Shown here one piece after another: positions 1 to 12,819 of a stretch of DNA of 64,000 bases. Origin of the DNA: Distichodus sexfasciatus (lineage: Eukaryota > Chordata > Actinopteri > Characiformes > Distichodontidae); contig JAVGVS010000025.1 in assembly GCA_032718565.1 (NCBI GenBank), forward strand, positions 1,868,340 through 1,932,339, read 5' to 3'. The first letter of the stretch is position 1. The number at the start of each line of letters is the position of its first letter. The position numbers were made by a program, and so were the translations under genes. The notes under the pieces were generated by a model. The model was not told the DNA's origin. It saw only the letters and a program-made list of their open reading frames with translations, and did no database searches.

Positions 1-1018
1 GAGAAACTAATTAAACAAAATAAATGACTGCATCTGCATGTGCTTTATTGTTTTCATACGGTGACACTGGATTTATATTGTTCGACTTATGTAAAGCTTT
101 GTGAAACAATGACCTGTTCAAAACAGCTGTGTTAGAATTTGGAAATGATTAGTTTTCGTATTTTATGCAGAAATACTTTATGATGGGCATTTATGTTGTC
201 CTTTTTTATGTTTTTTTTAAATATTTTATACATAGACATTTTATATTTCACATTGCAAATTTAAAAACTTGCCTAGAAGTCTAAATTAAAGAGAAAATCG
301 TACATTTTTGAGTATCAAATTTAAAATGAAAAAAAAAATATTAATAAGTCTGTTACATGTGGTCATTATATATAAACTATTAATTAATTAATTTTACAAA
401 AAAGTACCATATTGTGATATGTACATACAGTTATCAGCATATAAGACGAAATATCAGGAGATGAGATTTTGGTCAGGTCACAAAGAGTGTAAATATAAAA
501 CAATACAGCACAGTAACTGTAGCGGCATGTGAGTCTTATCTCGAAGTCTATCTGAAATGATTCATTTTTCTTTTCTTAATGCACGCTAATGTAACCATTA
601 CACAAAACCGGGCACTGCTCGTATGCATCTTTAGAAAACAAAGTAATAGTTTGACTTATTGAGATCACCATAGCAACACAGTGCCTCTGACATCCCACAC
701 TTGGTCAATTTGAGAGAGCTGTGGGAAATATTAGCGAGATCAATCTGCAAGCGCAGCTAGAAAAACTGACATTTTAACCTCACACAAAGGAGCATTATCT
801 TCAAATACCAATGAACTTTCTGTTTAGTTGCCTGCAATCATTGAGAGCGTCTCTAAAACGTGTAAGAACACATCACTTTAGCCCTCTGTCAAAACACAGA
901 TTATAGCCAAAACATTTTTGGAAATCACTTGCCGAAATACTCAACATTCACATCAGTACTTAGAGAAAAATGATGAGGCAGTTGTTGAATCCTGCAGCCC
1001 CATGCAGAATCATGCAGA
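1..1018. other. AT-rich intergenic sequence, nothing recognised
   Basis: Mostly A/T with short homopolymers and no open frame of note. I see no repeat termini, splice-bounded ORF or RNA gene. It lies more than 25 kb beyond the foxn3 stop codon on the downstream side. Confidence 0.6.
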
Positions 1019-1200
1019 GGATTTAAAAGACCTGACGCTACATGGCCTTTCCCTCGAGCTAATCTGAAGCAAGCAGAGGCAGAGAGACAAACTCGGCATG
1101 GCGTTAATTAGAAGGGTTTGGCCATTTGAGCGCCATCGCTCCGAGCCCTCTCATGAGGGATTTGCAGTGAGACAGATCTTGGTGGGGCTTCAAGGATTGG
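1019..1200. other. GC-richer unique block, possible conserved non-coding element
   Basis: A short non-repetitive block of mixed composition, unlike the AT-rich sequence before it. It has a homeodomain-type core (GGCGTTAATTAGAAGG) and no open frame. The possible conserved status is only inferred from its being unique and not AT-biased; no alignment was available. Confidence 0.2.
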
Positions 1201-1215
1201 TCTGACAGCGGCTGA

Positions 1216-1240
1216 GTGTGCGTGTGCGTGTGTGTGTGTG
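1216..1240. repeat. Short interrupted (TG)n microsatellite
   Basis: A run of GTGTGCG and TG units about 25 bp long. Confidence 0.8.
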
Positions 1241-1369
1241 CTCATAACCCAGGGAGAAAGACAAACAAAAAGAGATAAGGGAGGAAGAGCAACTACACAT
1301 GCAACATTTTAAATGTGAATAAACCACTGTGCAAAAAGCAAGTGATGGAAATGTTAAGAAACACAGGTG

Positions 1370-1596
1370 TAGGGCTGGGTGATATGACCTCAAATCAATA
1401 TCACAATTAGTTAAATATTTGACCTCAATTACAATAAATGAACAAAATATTTTTAATTTGTTCTTGTTGCCTTCAAATCTCACTGACAAGGTTTGAACTG
1501 TAAAACTGCTTAACTATTAAAGGTGGGATATTTTTTCCAAAGAAGGTAAGATTGTCTGAATGTTTTGATTAATTTTAGATTCATTGTTCGGCCCTA
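1370..1596. mobile_element. Non-autonomous DNA transposon, TAGGGCTGGG family, copy 1
   Basis: The left end TAGGGCTGGGTGATATGACC is mirrored by a right end finishing CGGCCCTA, giving short imperfect terminal inverted repeats. The interior is AT-rich and non-coding. It shares the internal landmark CTTAACTATTAAA and the left end with the element at 56806-57063. I saw no clear target-site duplication, so the hAT-type assignment rests on the terminal style only. Confidence 0.55.
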
Positions 1597-4440
1597 CATT
1601 AGTGTCTAAATTAAAACAATGGAACTCATTTTCATTTAGTTTTGTTTTTTGCCATACAAAACTGGTAGAAACGTGACGTGTCGTACCTTTTACCTGTGTG
1701 GGCGGTGGAGTTGAGGTCCAGGGTTTATCATCAAACTGAACCCAGCTGCTGCGGTGCTCCGTGGCTACAGTGGGGGGCGCTGTCCAGGCAGAGGAGCTGG
1801 CAACAGCCTGTGTTGGTATTCGCATGGCATCCGGATCATCTGTGTAAATACCAGATTACAGTGTGCTGATAAATCGAACAGTTCATATGGATCTGCCCCA
1901 CAGTCCCGGCCTCTGTAACATGAGGTGTGATGTCCGGCCGTGGGAATGTTGTGGCTTTCTGGCAACACACTGACAAGGCCAACGTCCAAAAATCCTGCTC
2001 CCACAGGTGGACTCTCCCAAAGCCATCAGAAACAGGAAGAAATTACATCCACTTATTTACTGCAGTCTCCAAATAAACAGAACTGTGCTTAGAGTCTTAG
2101 ACACCCCCCAAAAATCCAGGCAACATGAGATTATTTGCACAGGGAAACACTGCACACTACACAAATACACAAAAACAAACATTATAACTATAATTATAAG
2201 TATCACAAAAAGGAAACAAAATCTTTGCCTATATTTCTCAGCATTTGATTCCCAGGTGAGACTAAAATCTGGGGTCAGAAAATGTAACACTCTGCAAGAC
2301 CTTTAACCTCAGACTGCTCAGGAAGATTTCTCATTTAAGTAGGAAATAGAAATGGCTTTAAACAAGAGCATCTAATAATGATGGAAATGGAAATCTGTCT
2401 GTCTACTGAATAAGCAGATGCTCCACCCTCTTGGTCGAAATTATGCTCTAGATCATGGAGGAACTGCCAGTTCACTTCAAGAACACAAGCTGCAAAGGGC
2501 ATCATCCAGCCTCATGATTATGAACCCATATAATTAAATGTACACTATTTTCTCCTTCAAATGTTTTACTCCATGCAGTATTTTGCATTGTATAATGTCT
2601 TCAGAAAGTTTCTTTATACATCAAATGAGCTTGCAATGGATCGTCAAAACAGATGTCAACATGATCTTAGCGTCTCTCCCCTCACTCCAAGACGTGTTCC
2701 AGGCCTGCTGTATTGTGGGTGACCCACAATGTTAATGTTCTGTGATGTTAATAAAAGTGCACTTCCCTTCTGACAGGCACCTATTTGTGCATCTATACAC
2801 GTCTTCCACTTCACTTGTTATTCTTTTGTACAACTTTCCACTTCAGTACCTTTCAGCATATTCCAGTCTAGCTTATTAAAGTCTATTTAAAACAACGTGT
2901 TCCATGTGCTAACCTGTACCCTGTTAAAACTGGAGCTGTGTTGTCCTGTCTTTCTGTAAAACGTATATAGTTAAGAACTTTCGCTTTAGAAAACCTTATT
3001 TGCCTACAGTCTAGAGAAAAATATTTAGTTTATTTTTCTTGGTTGCTGAAGACTTCCACACTATTTTAGGCACACAAGGCTGTTGAAAAACAGGGTTGTT
3101 AACCTGGAACCTTACGGCAATAAAGTTGCTTATGCAGACATTCAAAACTCTACCCCTTCAGGCTCCATCCCTCACTTTCTTCTTGGCAAAATAAAGAAAA
3201 AATTAGAGAACTCACTGATTAGCTTTGTCATTATTGACAAGTACAAGTGCAATTCCTCATCACTTTTTGCAGACTATTTAATAGTGGTTTAAAAGACAGC
3301 TTAAGGTGGTAAAATTTGAAATTAAGGCCCAGCTTAAATTGGTGACCTGCCAGAACAAGCTTGCTGGACCACAGCACTTTTACAGTGGTGCAAAGCTTGA
3401 AGCAGACCCCTTTATAGGCAATAAAACAAGTTTAAACAAAAACACTGATTTTGAATGGGGCATCTGAGGCCTGTTATTACCTGCCTTTACTGAGAAGAAT
3501 ACACAAATCTCATGCCTCCAAAAGCCAAATTTAAACGCCGAGAGGCCATACGAGGACACGTCACCCGCAGGGTTAATGAAGAAGTTGGAGTCACGTTTGA
3601 GCAACGCAGCCAGTAAACGCTCTGAAGCCATTAGCATGTTTGTGCCTGCCAGCACATACCTGCCCGCTCGGGCTCGTCGCCAAACGCCACCCAACCTGGC
3701 CGAGCAGCTTCCCCTGGTCTGCTGGCGGTGGCAGCCATGGCACTTCTGCCCAGAGGCCTGCTGTTTTAAACACTGATCTTTAGTCCGTCAGAACCATTGG
3801 ATCCTGTAAAGGCAAAAAATTGAAGAATATTAGAAGGTTCTCAGAGCACAGCGTTCTTGTTTAGAAAATAGTTAAACACAAAATAATAGGGCTATGAGTT
3901 ATGATGCAGGATTTTCCCACTCGCTCTCTCATTCTTTACCTGCCCTCTCTGCTGTTTATGTGTATTACACTTAAATATTCAGCTAGGTTGAACAAACAGC
4001 AGCACCAGTGATGTCAACATTAATGTTTCCACGGTAAAGTAGCACTCCAGGCTAACTGGCTGAAATTATATCCACAGTCCAACTTTAACAACGGTAGAAT
4101 GAGCAGCTTGATTTGCAAAACGTACCCTGCTGCACCTTTTACCAGTTAGTGTGACGTCTTGTAAAACTGAATTCATCACACAAAAGAAAAGCTAAATTCA
4201 GAATTTCACTGGGCATTATAAAACTCACCATTTGATGCTCATTTCACTCTTATTAAATGAGAAAGACTACAAGTTCCGGCACAGAGGTCACCATTTCTGA
4301 TAGCCGGCAAACTGTACCTCATAAAACACACAGGTATAACCTTTGTGCATCAGTACTCCATAACCTAAACCATTTGTGGGGTTGAAATGAACAGACAGTC
4401 CCTGTCAAAGTGGTCACAATTTCTGATAGAGAGAATATAT
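1597..4440. other. Intergenic sequence without a recognised gene
   Basis: Short random frames only. Positions 3500-3780 are GC-richer and open on both strands over short stretches, without a splice-bounded exon or a protein I recognise; this could be conserved non-coding sequence. I see no microsatellite or complete transposon here. Confidence 0.5.
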
Positions 4441-4580
4441 AGAGTAACAGTGTTGCTTTATACAGTGCAAGTTATAGTTACTAGTTAACTTTCCAAAACC
4501 CAACAGAGTTAGTCACTGAGGTACAGCTTTATAAAAGTAACTAGTTACCAGGGAAAGTAACTATTGTGGAAACCTTTTTT
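4441..4580. mobile_element. Degenerate hAT-type transposon remnant
   Basis: Contains two facing copies of the palindromic motif AGTAACTAGTTAC/GTTACTAGTTAACT, next to a CAGTGTTG-like start. This resembles the ends of the CAGTGTTGGG element that is intact at 31571-32218. No target-site duplication could be seen. Confidence 0.3.
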
Positions 4581-4749
4581 TTTTAAATGTTGGATGGATC
4601 TTTAAATTCAACTGTTTATTCAATTGTTAATAATAAAACATGTTTAATTAATGAAATGGACATTTCATAGAATAAATAATTAATAGAAAGCATTGTACAC
4701 TAATCTACACTATTAGTGAGTGATTATTATAATATTGCTGTGGGACAAT

Positions 4750-5452
4750 TAGGGCCCTATGATTTCCACGATGCAGAAAACGTGGACGGAATCGCGGAAT
4801 TCAACAAATAAAATGGAATCCGTTGTAAAACGCGGAATGTCGTATAATTCGCTGATATCTGTGTGTGGGCAAAGCAAAGCAACGGCTTCTAATCAATTTT
4901 GGCCGCTGCAGCCCCCTGTACGTGTTGCCTGATGAGGTGGGACTCAGTTTTCCACACACACAAACACACAGACACAGAGGGGAAAACGTCAACGGTCAGC
5001 TATGACGAAGAGGCTCGCTGAAACACTGAAGTCCTCAAAAAATTACAGCAAAACAATACCCAAATGATTTTTATGAAACGGGAGAACAACTCTTTTGTAC
5101 ATTTTGCCAGCACATGATAGACTGCACCCGCAAGAACACGTGACGACCACTTACGGTCTAAAACTCACATCAGAAACGTTTCGTTTTGCACAAAAAAATG
5201 AATGTTTTTTGTTGTTTACAGGTCAATGTTTTGACAAAGCAGAAAATGTTCTGCTGAACCCCAGCACTTTGTTGAAGTTGAATAAGTCATTTAATGTGAT
5301 TTTTTTTTCTTTGCATTGTTCTTTTTTTTCCCCATCCACTCCATAATTAGACACTTTTTAGGTGAATAAATATGATTATAATGTAAAACACAGAATTCAG
5401 AAGAAAAAAAATGGAATTCGGGAAAAAAGAAAACGGATTTCATAGGGCCCTA
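4750..5452. mobile_element. Non-autonomous hAT-like transposon with TAGGGCCCTATGA termini
   Basis: Starts TAGGGCCCTATGATTTCC and ends with the inverse, ATTTCATAGGGCCCTA. The 6-mer GACAAT lies directly outside both ends (4744-4749 and 5453-5458), part of a probable target-site duplication. Length is 703 bp. Internal frames are short and show no transposase, so it is non-autonomous. The sub-terminal ACGGA/GGAATTC motifs are also roughly mirrored between the two ends. Confidence 0.75.
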
Positions 5453-5458
5453 GACAAT

Positions 5459-7230
5459 GTGAGACAAGACACCCATCAAATTTAATATATTATTGTAGAT
5501 AAATGAATCTTCAAAATGGACATTTTATTTTAAATTTTTTTTTTTAAATGTTCCAAAACGTGTAAAATTATAACTCCATCTTCCGCAAAAATTAAGTTCT
5601 CTCCCAGAAATGAGTCAAAAATGAGTTATAGGCCACAATCAGTCCAAATTGCCTAAAAATGGGCAAAACTTTAATATTTCTTAATTTCTAAAAAACGATT
5701 AATCTAAAAAAATAATCAGCAGATTAACAAAACATTAATTGAACAACAAAATAATAGTTAATTGTAGCCCTACACATTCTGCATTTATTTTATCTATGTA
5801 AAAATAACCAATGAAGATAGACAGAAATACCATAGAAATGTTAAATATGTCCACCACATAATCTGTCAACCCCTATTTTTTAATTTGTAATAATGAATAA
5901 CAGGAAAAATACAGCTTTAAAGCATTTCAACTGCCAAGATTTTCACATTTAAAACAAAGAGACCAAGCTTTTGCTTTAAGTAACACAATGAAAAGAGGTA
6001 GGTCACCTTGAACAGTCATTACCTAGCACGACTCCAAAGAACAAAATTCCTGCAGGTAGCAACAGAAGTCAGTGTTTCACGGCTGTGTAAGTGTGTGTGT
6101 CAGCAGTGAGCAGGACCAGACCGGGCATGTTACAAGGCAGATCCAGTAGGAAGCTTATGAAGACCACAGGAAGCCACAGGACCGAGCTGACTTTGATTGA
6201 TACAAAGACCCAACTGCATTTATTACACAAAGCTACATGTGCCCAGTGGTTAAGTGTTTCAAGTTGGGGTCGACCGATGTGGTCTAATCAAGAACTGAAA
6301 CCAATTATTACTGAACAAGGAGGCTAATAATCATTACTATGAACAGATATATTGCTGATGTAAAAATTGAAAAAAGTGCCAAATTGGTCCCAAAATTTAC
6401 AATAAACACTCCAACACAAAATGTAATATTAAAAGATTTTTAGCCATGTCTAATTCTGAGAACAATGTTTTTAACACAAATAGTGCAGGGAGCTCACAGC
6501 TTGTGTCAGAATGTGAAACTTCCCGTCTTCAGTGTTGATCGGCAAACTCGTGAAGTCCAACACATGAGATTAATCAGGATCGGAACATTCCTATTTCTAT
6601 GTATTTATTTTAACAGCATAAACAAAAAATATCTGCACCAATGATCAGCCAGGTCCATAATTACTTTACCTCTACTTTCAAGGTTATATGTACTTTAAAT
6701 GCAAAATATGCAAAAATATTAAGGGGTGGGACCAATGACTTACCAATAACACAATTCGGTATTTGGTTCAATGGCATTTAGAATCAATTACAATTAATGA
6801 ATTTATTCATTAAATACAGAGTATGACAGTTTTTTTTAATATGGACAGTGCATTAATGCATGGACTATGAATAACTTGGGCAAGATTATGTTAGTGAAAA
6901 GTTCTAAGTACTGCTTTCCATACATTTTCTAATGACATCCTCCTGCAATTAAAATTTAAAGTCAGCTGATGCAAACCATTATCGGTTTTCACTGTGAAAA
7001 GGAAAAGCTTTAGCATCTCAAGGATAGAGAGTTTGAAGAAAAGTCAAAAAATAGTGACAGAAACATCCTGAAAGTGTGAGATAACCACATTTATCCATTT
7101 GTCCACCACAGAAGGGAAGTGGAGAGTGGGTGCTCTGCGACGCTGTTGAGATCCTGCAGGAAATGCAGTTTTAAATGTGTACAGACACACTAAGCTGTGA
7201 GGTAATGTTTTAGCACTTTGAGACATACTT
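5459..7230. other. AT-rich sequence with transposon debris, no gene
   Basis: Around 5690-5775 the sequence ends in TAGTTAATTGTAGCCCTA, a terminus typical of fish hAT-type relics; I could not place its partner end. At about 6262 GGGGTCGACCGAT matches the start of the element at 34171-34543, suggesting a fragment of that family. The rest is AT-rich without coding signal. Confidence 0.4.
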
Positions 7231-7254
7231 TCTGTACATTTGTAGTCCAGACAC

Positions 7255-7480
7255 ATGCTACCCTGATGACGATGGCGGCGGCGGTGGCCGCTGCCTCCTG
7301 CGCCTGCGCCGCCACCACCTCCTCCTCCTGCTCCTTCCCTCCCTGGACACAAAGCCAGCCCCTCCCTCCCTCCAGAGGGTTCATTCAACATCTCCCAGAA
7401 ACTCTTCACACCCACGGTTTGTTGACCAAGTGCAGGGTTTTCGTTTGCTGTGAGGACGCGCCCAGAAACTAAAGTTCATG
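7255..7480. other. GC-rich trinucleotide block
   Basis: Contains short GGC and CCT/CTC runs. Open frames on both strands encode Ala/Ser-rich or Glu/Ala-rich low-complexity peptides that follow from the repeats. I see no splice sites or known protein, so I do not call a gene. Confidence 0.4.
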
Positions 7481-7800
7481 CTACTTCGACGTACAGAAAA
7501 ACAGGCTTAAAGTTTTCCAGTTCAGTAAAAGAACCGTTCCCTCAAAATATCAACACTCAGGCCGTGGGAAAAATCAGATATTCACAAGTTTTAAAACATT
7601 GCCAAGAGTTGTCATACATTGCTGAAGAATAACGTAAAAATTAAACACAATCCTGCTGCTTTCTTAAATTTCAGCAATTTCCATAACTTTGGCCTCTGTT
7701 GCTGTCCAACTGGACTGCCACAACGACCGTTCCACATGCAGTGTTGACCAAGCTGCACGCTTCAGCGTGTACAAATAGCACTGCACACACACACACACAA

Positions 7801-7860
7801 GCCACACACTCACAAGCCACACACTCACAAGCCACACACTCACAAGCCACACACTCACAA
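7801..7860. repeat. 15-bp minisatellite, four perfect units
   Basis: The unit GCCACACACTCACAA occurs four times in tandem without change. It is preceded by a short (CA)n run at 7783-7799 from which it probably grew. The open frames across it are an effect of the 15-bp period. Confidence 0.95.
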
Positions 7861-8329
7861 CTCCTGGCTCTACTCATGCTGGTTAATGTCTGGGAACTGA
7901 GATGACATCATAAGTCTGAGTGTGTTTTTCAGACAGCGAACATGTTCCCGGTTCCACTCCCAAGTGCTGCGGCCTCTCACACAAAGCATCATCTGCTGCA
8001 AAATAAATACGTTATGCGCAGCCATCAGTATGGAACCAAGCGCATTACTTTTTTTGCAGACCAGTGCACTTTTGAAATCACAATAACATTCTGAAAGAAC
8101 CTGAGAATTAGGCTACAAACAAACATACGCAGTAATTATCTTCCTGACACCGATTACGCAATGTGTGTCATCTTGCCTCAGTTGTAGTGTTTACTGCAGA
8201 TGGAAAGTGTGTGTAGCTGCCAAAAAAAGCAAAGAGTTCGGTCCAGCTCTGCTGAAAACACACCAAGTCCCGCAGCATTCATGTGTAAATGCACAACACA
8301 ACTACAGTCTGCTATAGACATTCTGTAAA

Positions 8330-8650
8330 CACAAGAACAAAAGAGAAAGAATGAGAGTGAGAGAAAGACAGAAACAGAGACACAAACAGTGAGTGAGTGA
8401 CATGCAGACATACAGAGATATGTTAGAGTATGTGCACAACAGACAGAGAGAGAGGAAGTTAAAGAGAGGGTATATTTGTGTGTATAAGAAGGAGATAGAG
8501 ACAAACTCTGAGTAACAGTCAGAGAGAGAGACAGAATGTATGAGAAACAGACAGAAAGACAGGCAGATATTTAAAAAAAGGAAATGTGTGTATGTGTAAG
8601 AGAGAGATAGTGAGAAAGAGAGAGAGAGACAGAGAGACAATGCTTGTATG
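8330..8650. repeat. Degenerate GA/GACA-rich purine tract
   Basis: About 320 bp dominated by AGAGAGA, GACAGA and GAAAGA words on the plus strand. The serine/leucine-rich frames on the minus strand are low-complexity artefacts. Confidence 0.8.
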
Positions 8651-9761
8651 TATGCGAGAGACAGAATTAGCGAGAGCTAGAAAGTGTTTACAGGAGACTA
8701 CAAGGCCCTGAGCAGGTCTGCTGAGCTTTACATCACATGACTGAAGTCGATGAGAGACATTTCCACTCTGACGGCAGTAGCAGCATCTCTGTTTCCTCTC
8801 AGGTGATGCAGTCGGATGAATAAATATGAACCTCACTGCTGATCGCCGTGCCTCTGACCTCCGACCTCTACACCTGACCCCTCAGGATTCACAGGAAGAA
8901 TGTGGAGGGACACTCTGAGCGTCATGCGCAGGAAGTCCCTTCAGGAAATCTGCACTACCACACACAAGTGTAACCCTGGGAATACACACGTACGTGTGTT
9001 GTCAAAGCAGAATAAAAAGGGTGTGTCAAGCTGAGTGACAAGTCAGAATAACCATCCTGACTGCCATGTTACCCACAAACATGCCATAAAAATAGCACAG
9101 ACACCAGCTCCTTCTGCAGAATACTCTCAGCACTCTGCAAGCCTACATCAGAGATACATGAGAAAAAAGGCAGAGTGTTGATTTCATGATGAGGAACATT
9201 AGGCCAAGAATCTCCAGTACAGAATAAAGATATGATATGGAGACTTGATGTAAATCATTCTACAGCTACACCAAACCTAATCCAAACCTCAGTCAACGAA
9301 AGCTAATCTTTCCACTTTTTTTCACATAAAAGCTGCTATTTTAATAAAAGCACTTTCCCTTATACAGACCGGTCCTCAAAAATACCAAAATGTCCCCACG
9401 AAGCAATTACACTTGCCAAAACAGTTTTTCCTGTCTTTTAGAGAACAGTGAGGTCCTTACAATTCTCTAAACACACACAAGCACATGTCCATGACTGGGG
9501 CTGAGATTTTAAATGGCGAGGTTCAGCTTAAAGAAATAAATATTAACTAGGTGGGCACTGGTGGGGGGTTTTACGTCCCCTCCCCTTATCTGTGTGCAAT
9601 CAGGTCAAAGTTCCCATATTGGAGTATACAAACAAAGTGAACACACACTTATTAAGGATATGATCATGATGGGGGCACATTACATTTTAAATGCGGAGAT
9701 AAAGTTTGATGAAATAGATAGATTGGTGTGCAATGAAGTCCAAGTCTCCATATTTACACAC

Positions 9762-9763
<2 letters not shown>
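8651..9763. other. Intergenic sequence with a GAGGTCC-type repeat fragment
   Basis: No gene seen. Positions 9368-9475 (GGTCCTCAAAAATACC, TGTCCCCACGAAG, GAGGTCCTTAC) resemble parts of the sequence at 51505-51545 and 54735-55260, so this is a piece of a dispersed repeat. Confidence 0.4.

Positions 9764-9808
<45 letters not shown>
9764..9808. repeat. (CA)n microsatellite
   Basis: A run of about 22 CA units, nearly uninterrupted. Confidence 0.95.
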
Positions 9809-9810
<2 letters not shown>

Positions 9811-10159
9811 GACACTCTCTCTCTTTGTGTCGCACGCGGGTATTCACTCACTCAATCTCTCTCTCACACACATTTTTCAGCAACACGTTGAACATGACAG
9901 AAGTATCTGAGTAGTTGAATTCTAACAACACTAACACTGCGTAAGACGCATTAAGCAAGTTCGCCTCACGCACCACGCCGACAGTAAATAAACAGCTGCG
10001 CACTACAACAGCAACCTGTTGCCACAACTAAACACAACACAGTCAACACGAACGAAAACATTTACGGTCACACACTGAATGTGGAACAAACAAGAAAGAG
10101 ACAGAGCAGCTGAAGGTTGGCTAATAAACCTCCTATCGAATAAATGCGTTAAAACTTTC

Positions 10160-10330
10160 ACCGACCTGCAGCTCCGCAGCGTTTGTGACTCTCGTGAATC
10201 TCCACCGGCTCAGGAGCACATACCGGATTGGACAGTGGCGCGAAGCCCCGCCCACCCGACCGGAATACAAGCCGCGCTCCCGCGACGGAAAGTTCTGACG
10301 CTGTGCGGAAAACACAGGTTTAATCAAAGT
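10160..10330. promoter_or_regulatory. Short CpG-rich block with CCAAT-type and GC-box motifs
   Basis: CpG is frequent here (GGCGCGAAGCCCCGCCCAC, CCGCGCTCCCGCGACGG), unlike the surroundings. A reverse CCAAT box (ATTGG, about 10228) lies about 15 bp from a GC box (CCCGCCC). This could be a TATA-less promoter of an unannotated transcript, but no exon is visible next to it. This is an inference from motifs only. Confidence 0.2.
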
Positions 10331-10961
10331 ATCGGTGGAACCTAAATGCATATTATTTACTTACATGTGCTTAATATTATATATTATAACGCAGGTAAAT
10401 AACTTTAGTAACTTTAGATTAACAGAACACATTTCATTGCTAAATTACTTTTCTTGCCGAAACATGGAATACGACATCATTCAAATCACGGTAACTCAGT
10501 GGCAGTGGCAAACAGAAATACATAACTACAGGGAACAAGGAGTTAAAGAATACATTCCTATGTTCATGGGGTTTTTTTTAATTTGAGATTTGAAAGCTGA
10601 AAAGCATGCCCGTTTCTTCACGACATTAGCTCATTGGGATTTCTTTAATTCTACAAAATACTATTTAAATGTCTTAACTTTCTTAAGAACTAATAAGAGC
10701 AACACAATAGAAATGCATTCACATGCATTCTGTCTGTTGTGCATAACCCCATCTCCAAGTGAGTTTGTTCTTTATGCTGCAATGAGCACATCCTCCGGTA
10801 ACCGGAACAAATATTACCCAGTTTGGTAATAACGGAACAAAGTTTCACGGTACAAGGTACACGCTACTGAGTCCACCTGACTGGCTCATGAGTTCATCTG
10901 CATACAGTTCTGCCTCGATGAGTGTTTACGGTGCAGACCGCGGAGCGAAGCCGCTTTTACT

Positions 10962-10975
10962 GCGCCATCTGCTGG
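10962..10975 (-). promoter_or_regulatory. CTCF-core match
   Basis: On the minus strand the 14-mer CCAGCAGATGGCGC fits the common CTCF core CCASYAGRKGGCRS at every position. It sits in locally CpG-rich, apparently unique sequence (GACCGCGGAGCG just upstream), just before the hAT-like element that starts at 11054. Confidence 0.4.
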
Positions 10976-11053
10976 ACATGACTCGCTGTGAGGAGACAGC
11001 AAATCTCAAAACGCGTTCCACTCTCAGAGATCGTTTCACCGTTAGTGTGCATC

Positions 11054-11818
11054 CAGGGGTGGAAACAACTAATTACAACCACTCAAGTGTCTGTAATTAA
11101 GTAGTTTTCGTAGTAGTATATTTTGAAGTCTGTAATTTTACTTGCACTTCAGTACAAATTAAAGCAATCTACTTTGCTACTTAAAAATCATATTTCGTTA
11201 CTGAGTATGCCTACAAATTGTATTAATATTCTAAAGTTTGACTGTCTCATAGCCGAACAATAGAACAGGACACAGTGTAAAGTAAGTAAAGAGCACACAG
11301 AAAATAACAAAGCTAACAAAACTACAGTGTCTAAATATTAAAAGTAAGATGTGTGAAAAAACTATGGCAAAACAAATCAGTTAACATAATTAATGGCTGT
11401 AGAATAAAAACAGTCCAAAATAGACCCACACAAAAGATAAATATTTTTGTGAAGTAGATGTAAAAGATTTGGTTATATGGTTTGTCATTATTGCCAGTTT
11501 ATAGTGTTGTCCATTAGGTGGCGACAAAGATCTTGAAACTAAATCTGCAATTAGTCCATAACGTTTTACTGTGTAAATGCTAGTTACAGAGACATGACTG
11601 ATGCTCCCAAGGTTGCTCTTCTAACATCTGAGTTCATTCCCTTGATCTTCGAACATGCTTGGTCATTCCCTTGATCATTAGCCCACGTGCAGAACTGTAT
11701 AGATTGTTATTCCAGAATATTGATTTGATTCACCTCCAAGTTACTTACCCATACCATCCGTCCTATAGTGGCCTTGTAAACACACTGGGAGTGTTCATCT
11801 AATATTTTACTTCCACTG
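11054..11818. mobile_element. Tol2-style non-autonomous hAT element, copy 1
   Basis: Begins CAGGGGTGGAAACAACTAATTAC and ends near TTTTACTTCCACTG, the inverse form. The AGTA/TACTT-rich sub-terminal region is of the kind seen at Tol2-like ends. Sub-terminal and internal words (TACTGAGTATGCC, TTAATATTC) recur in the element at 57847-58742. About 765 bp, no transposase frame. No target-site duplication was found, so the right end is approximate. A near-match to a CTCF core lies inside at 11511-11525. Confidence 0.55.
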
Positions 11819-12138
11819 TAACATGGTATTTTGTCCTTCTGTGTACACTGAGAGGAATTAGGTCAACACATAATCCTGCATGTTGGACCATTGGCTTTGC
11901 CAAGTCCGCATTAAAGGACTGGTCTAAACCCAGCACTGGTCCCAGGCACAGATCATGTAGTCAGATGTCCCTAAAGAGGAGAAGATTTTCCGCCCTGAAC
12001 TTTCTGTTCAGAACCTTCATTCCTTTGTCTCTGTGCTGTTCTCAAACACTCAGAGACATTTTCAGAAATCCCACGGCAGAAACATAAAATATGAAACTTA
12101 CACACCATGACCGTGATCTTAAGCAGTGGGGAGAAGCA
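11819..12138. other. Intergenic sequence, nothing recognised
   Basis: Mixed composition, no open frame of note and no repeat signature. Confidence 0.5.
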
Positions 12139-12322
12139 ATGTGTGTGTGTTTGTGCGTGTGTGCGTGCGTGTGTGTGTGTGTTTGTGTTTGTGCATGTGT
12201 GTGTGTTTGTGCTTGTGCATGTGTGTGTGTTTGTGCATGTGTGTGTGTGTGCGTGTGCACGCTTGAGTGTGTGTGTGTGTATATGTGTGTGTATATGTGT
12301 GTGTATGTATGTATGTGTGTAT

Positions 12323-12365
<43 letters not shown>

Positions 12366-12382
12366 CGTGCGTGCACGCTTGA

Positions 12383-12415
<33 letters not shown>

Positions 12416-12465
12416 CGCGCGCACGTGCATGCTTGAGTGTGTGTGTGTATATGTGTGTGTGTGTG
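12139..12465. repeat. Compound (TG)n microsatellite, about 330 bp
   Basis: TG runs interrupted by TTTG, TGCG, TATG and CATG words. The block GTGCACGCTTGAGTGTG occurs twice and a variant, GTGCATGCTTGAGTGTG, once more (about 12255, 12371 and 12425), so part of it has a higher-order period. The Cys/Val and His/Thr frames across it are artefacts. Confidence 0.95.
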
Positions 12466-12819
12466 AAGCTGACATGGACCCCTGTTGGTCTCTGTAAGTC
12501 CTTTAATGGAATGACTGGCTCTGTGGCCCAGCCGTGACTCTCTGCGTTAGCGTGTTGCATAACCACCAGTGACGGCGTGCTTCAGCGCTGTTGCTAGGGA
12601 TGGCAGGCGTCTGCCCCACCATCCCCACCCCCACCCACCACATCAACCCCGCCTCTGCCTCCTGAACAACAGCTGCCTCGGAAATCCCACAGGCCGGGCA
12701 TCTGAGCACGGGGCAGTCAGCCTCGCCGTCAAACTGTCATCACACAGAGAGTTACTTTCACTGGTACAGAATCCACACACAGACCTGCCCCCACGCTAAC
12801 TTACAGCGCGGAACACAGT

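Noticed and set aside
7218..7472. 84-codon Ala/Ser-rich frame
   Set aside because: Derived from GGC/CCT trinucleotide runs; the opposite strand is equally open.
12042..12566. Long His/Thr and Cys/Val frames on both strands
   Set aside because: They arise solely from the TG/CA microsatellite.
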